A DNA stretch of 5,455 nucleotides from a bacterium (GTDB taxonomy: Bacteria > Patescibacteriota > Minisyncoccia > Phycocordibacterales > UBA918), in assembly GCA_027487145.1 (NCBI GenBank), contig JAIYEC010000058.1, forward strand, positions 1 through 5,455, in the 5' to 3' direction. The position numbers and the translations under genes were made by a program. The notes under the pieces were generated by a model, which was not told where the DNA came from, did not search any database, and was given only the letters and a program-made list of their open reading frames with translations. Each line of letters starts with the position of its first letter. The stretch's first letter is position 1. Positions 4,360 through 5,455 of the stretch are shown piece by piece.

Positions 4360-4556
4360 ACTATCTCCCGGTACAGGTCTTTGGTGTGATTTAAGATTGA
4401 GTCGTAATGATTCATAGTGATGGGATAAGCTGGGCTTATATACCACTCGATGGAATCTTGCTGTTGTAAGGTTCAATTTATTTTACTTGATTGCGTGCCC
4501 TAAATCGGTTAAGTAAACCGACACACCTCCGTTTCGACGGGGGTTTTTATTTTTTT
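4360..4556 (+). ncRNA. Structured 3' region or candidate small RNA, unidentified
   Basis: The 318-nt gap from 4360 to 4677 has no credible coding sequence. Its first 197 nt contain several complementary segments. AAGATT (4393-4398) and AATCTT (4454-4459) would enclose a hairpin TGAGTC-gtaat-GATTCA (4398-4414, one G-T pair) and a longer one (4416-4447: AGTG/CACT, an internal loop, then ATAAGC-tgg-GCTTAT). TCGGTT-aagta-AACCGA (4505-4521) follows, then a strong terminator. This may be the 3' UTR of the small gene or a separate RNA processed from it. I could not match it to tmRNA, 6S, SRP or RNase P RNA motifs. Confidence 0.35.
4525..4556 (+). terminator. Rho-independent terminator with TTCG tetraloop
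   Basis: ACCTCCGT (4525-4532) pairs with ACGGGGGT (4537-4544) through eight pairs, one of them T-G, closing a TTCG tetraloop. It is followed directly by TTTTTATTTTTTT. It ends the transcript begun at the promoter near 4053-4081. The segment CACACC (4522-4527) is also complementary to GGTGTG (4383-4388), which could compete with the base of the terminator stem. Confidence 0.9.
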
Positions 4557-4656
4557 GACTATCTCATTTTTTTGTTGCAATATAGCTTTGTCTGTCGCGT
4601 AGTAAAAGTAAACGTCAGATTTATACCGACCTGCCTGCCAAACCGACTATTGAACG

Positions 4657-4665
4657 TGACATAAT
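4657..4665 (+). promoter_or_regulatory. Extended -10 promoter of the clp gene
   Basis: TGA-CATAAT is an extended -10 with five of six hexamer bases. No good -35 is seen 17 nt upstream. The ATG begins 12 nt after the hexamer, so a start near 4672 would leave only about 6 nt of leader, and there is no Shine-Dalgarno sequence. A second candidate -35 (TTGACT, 4555-4560) just after the terminator has no convincing partner (TATAGC at 4581 is 20 nt away). I found no CIRCE or HAIR heat-shock operator. Confidence 0.45.
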
Positions 4666-4677
4666 AGACTTATATTT

Positions 4678-5455
4678 ATGCCGAATTTTCACAATTTTAC
4701 ATCAAAAGCCAAAGAAGCAATCCGCAAAGCCCATGAGCTTGCCATAGAACGTGGTCAAAATCACGTGAGTCCAACGCACTTGTTGGCGGCTCTGGCTATG
4801 CAAGATGAGAGTGCTGTTATCGCCATTCTCGATCGACTTGATATCGACATTATTGCCTTTACCGACCTCTTGCTTGAGGCACTCGAGACACCAGAAGTAC
4901 AAAATACGATTTCCCAATCATACCAACTCTATCTGACGCCAGAGTTAGCTAAAGGGTTAGAATTTTCTGTCACGTACGCTGAACAACTTGGGGATTCGTA
5001 TGTGGGAGTAGAACATTTGTTTGTTGCCGCTCTTGAACACCCTGGTCCAGCGATTGAGATTTTGCAGCGCACTGGTATCCAAAAAGATAAAGTCCAAACT
5101 ACCATTAAAGAACTTCGTGAACACAATGTGAGTGACGCACAATCACCGAAGAAGTTCCGTACACTCTCCAAGTATACTCGTAACCTCACCAAGTTGGCGC
5201 AAGAAAATAAAATCGACCCGGTAATTGGTCGTGATAGTGAAATCCAGCGAGTCATTCAAATCCTTTCAAGACGAACAAAAAACAATCCGGTACTCATTGG
5301 TGAAGCTGGTGTAGGAAAGACAGCTATCGCTGAAGGGTTGGCACAACAGATTGTGCTTGGACAAGTTCCAGAATCTGTGAAGAACAAAGAAATTCTTTCA
5401 CTCGACCTCGGACTATTAGTTGCCGGGACAAAGTTCCGCGGAGAATTTGAAGAGC
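4678..5455 (+). CDS. ClpB/ClpC-type AAA+ chaperone ATPase, 5' part
   Basis: The gene runs off the right edge after 259 codons. Residues 1 to about 145 form the Clp N-terminal domain with its two helical repeats: the first begins FTSKAKEAIRKAHELA and contains HVSPTHLLAAL (29-39), the second contains YAEQLGDSYVGVEHLFVAAL (100-119). After a linker the first AAA+ domain starts near 164 with YTRNLTKLA, then KIDPVIGRDSEIQRVI, SRRTKNNPVLIGE, Walker A GEAGVGKT (208-215, Ala210 where Pro is usual) and the pore-loop region GTKFRGEFEE with an aromatic Phe253. ATP-driven threading then serves disaggregation with DnaK (ClpB) or delivery to ClpP (ClpC). EIQRVIQILSRRTKNN leans towards ClpC, but the middle domain and C-terminus that decide this lie outside. 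An in-frame TGA at 4657 excludes a longer N-terminus. Confidence 0.93.
   Translation, partial: MPNFHNFTSKAKEAIRKAHELAIERGQNHVSPTHLLAALAMQDESAVIAILDRLDIDIIAFTDLLLEALETPEVQNTISQSYQLYLTPELAKGLEFSVTYAEQLGDSYVGVEHLFVAALEHPGPAIEILQRTGIQKDKVQTTIKELREHNVSDAQSPKKFRTLSKYTRNLTKLAQENKIDPVIGRDSEIQRVIQILSRRTKNNPVLIGEAGVGKTAIAEGLAQQIVLGQVPESVKNKEILSLDLGLLVAGTKFRGEFEE

Noticed and set aside
4360..4556. tmRNA, 6S RNA, SRP RNA or RNase P RNA.
   Set aside because: None of the conserved core motifs of these RNAs could be found by eye. It is listed only as an unidentified structured region.
4557..4677. Heat-shock operator (CIRCE or HAIR) before the clp gene.
   Set aside because: No TTAGCACTC-N9-GAGTGCTAA-like or CTTGAGT-N7-ACTCAAG-like repeat is present. 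Only short ACCGAC repeats (4625-4630, 4642-4647) occur, which are too short to interpret.
1..5455. CRISPR array, insertion sequence, phage or defence module.
   Set aside because: No regularly spaced direct repeats, transposase, integrase, terminal inverted repeats or defence-family motifs were seen on either strand.

Overview
The window looks like a stretch of chromosome from a small-genome bacterium, most likely of the Patescibacteria/CPR (Parcubacteria-like) radiation. The grounds are an IF-2 reduced to its GTPase and C-terminal core (500 residues, no N-terminal extension), a small membrane-anchored Excalibur protein, tRNAs without an encoded CCA end, compact spacing, and start codons that mostly lack Shine-Dalgarno sequences. 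The taxon is inferred from gene content and style, not demonstrated. The standard bacterial code fits: TGA is used as a stop (nifS-like gene).

Layout. Positions 1-120 hold no gene I can support, only three successive hairpins, the last a good Rho-independent terminator. Two tRNA genes follow on the minus strand, transcribed tRNA-Cys(GCA) then tRNA-Leu(UAA), separated by a 71-nt spacer that can itself fold end to end. Diverging from them on the plus strand is a 139-residue two-helix membrane protein with an Excalibur domain. It converges on the minus-strand infB-rbfA pair, and both units share one symmetrical terminator (865-897).

infB and a plus-strand cysteine desulfurase gene (nifS/iscS-like) are divergent. 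Their predicted promoters overlap, and a dyad symmetry lies over both. A near-consensus promoter overlaps the desulfurase stop codon and would transcribe a 73-codon unknown gene, the only gene here with a clear Shine-Dalgarno sequence. A 197-nt stretch rich in potential stems, ending in a strong terminator, follows. The window closes with the first 259 codons of a ClpB/ClpC-type AAA+ chaperone.

Functionally this is mostly core housekeeping: translation initiation (IF-2), 30S maturation (RbfA), tRNA supply, sulfur mobilisation (cysteine desulfurase, with no Fe-S scaffold gene in view) and protein quality control (Clp ATPase). I see no CRISPR array, insertion sequence, phage gene or recognisable new multi-gene system. 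The items most worth a second look are non-coding: the folded inter-tRNA spacer, the overlapping infB/nifS promoters with their dyad, the promoter plus 5' hairpin in front of the small gene, the structured stretch before clp, and the recurring extended -10 promoters placed a few bases from start codons. All folds and promoters were read by eye, without energy calculations or database searches.
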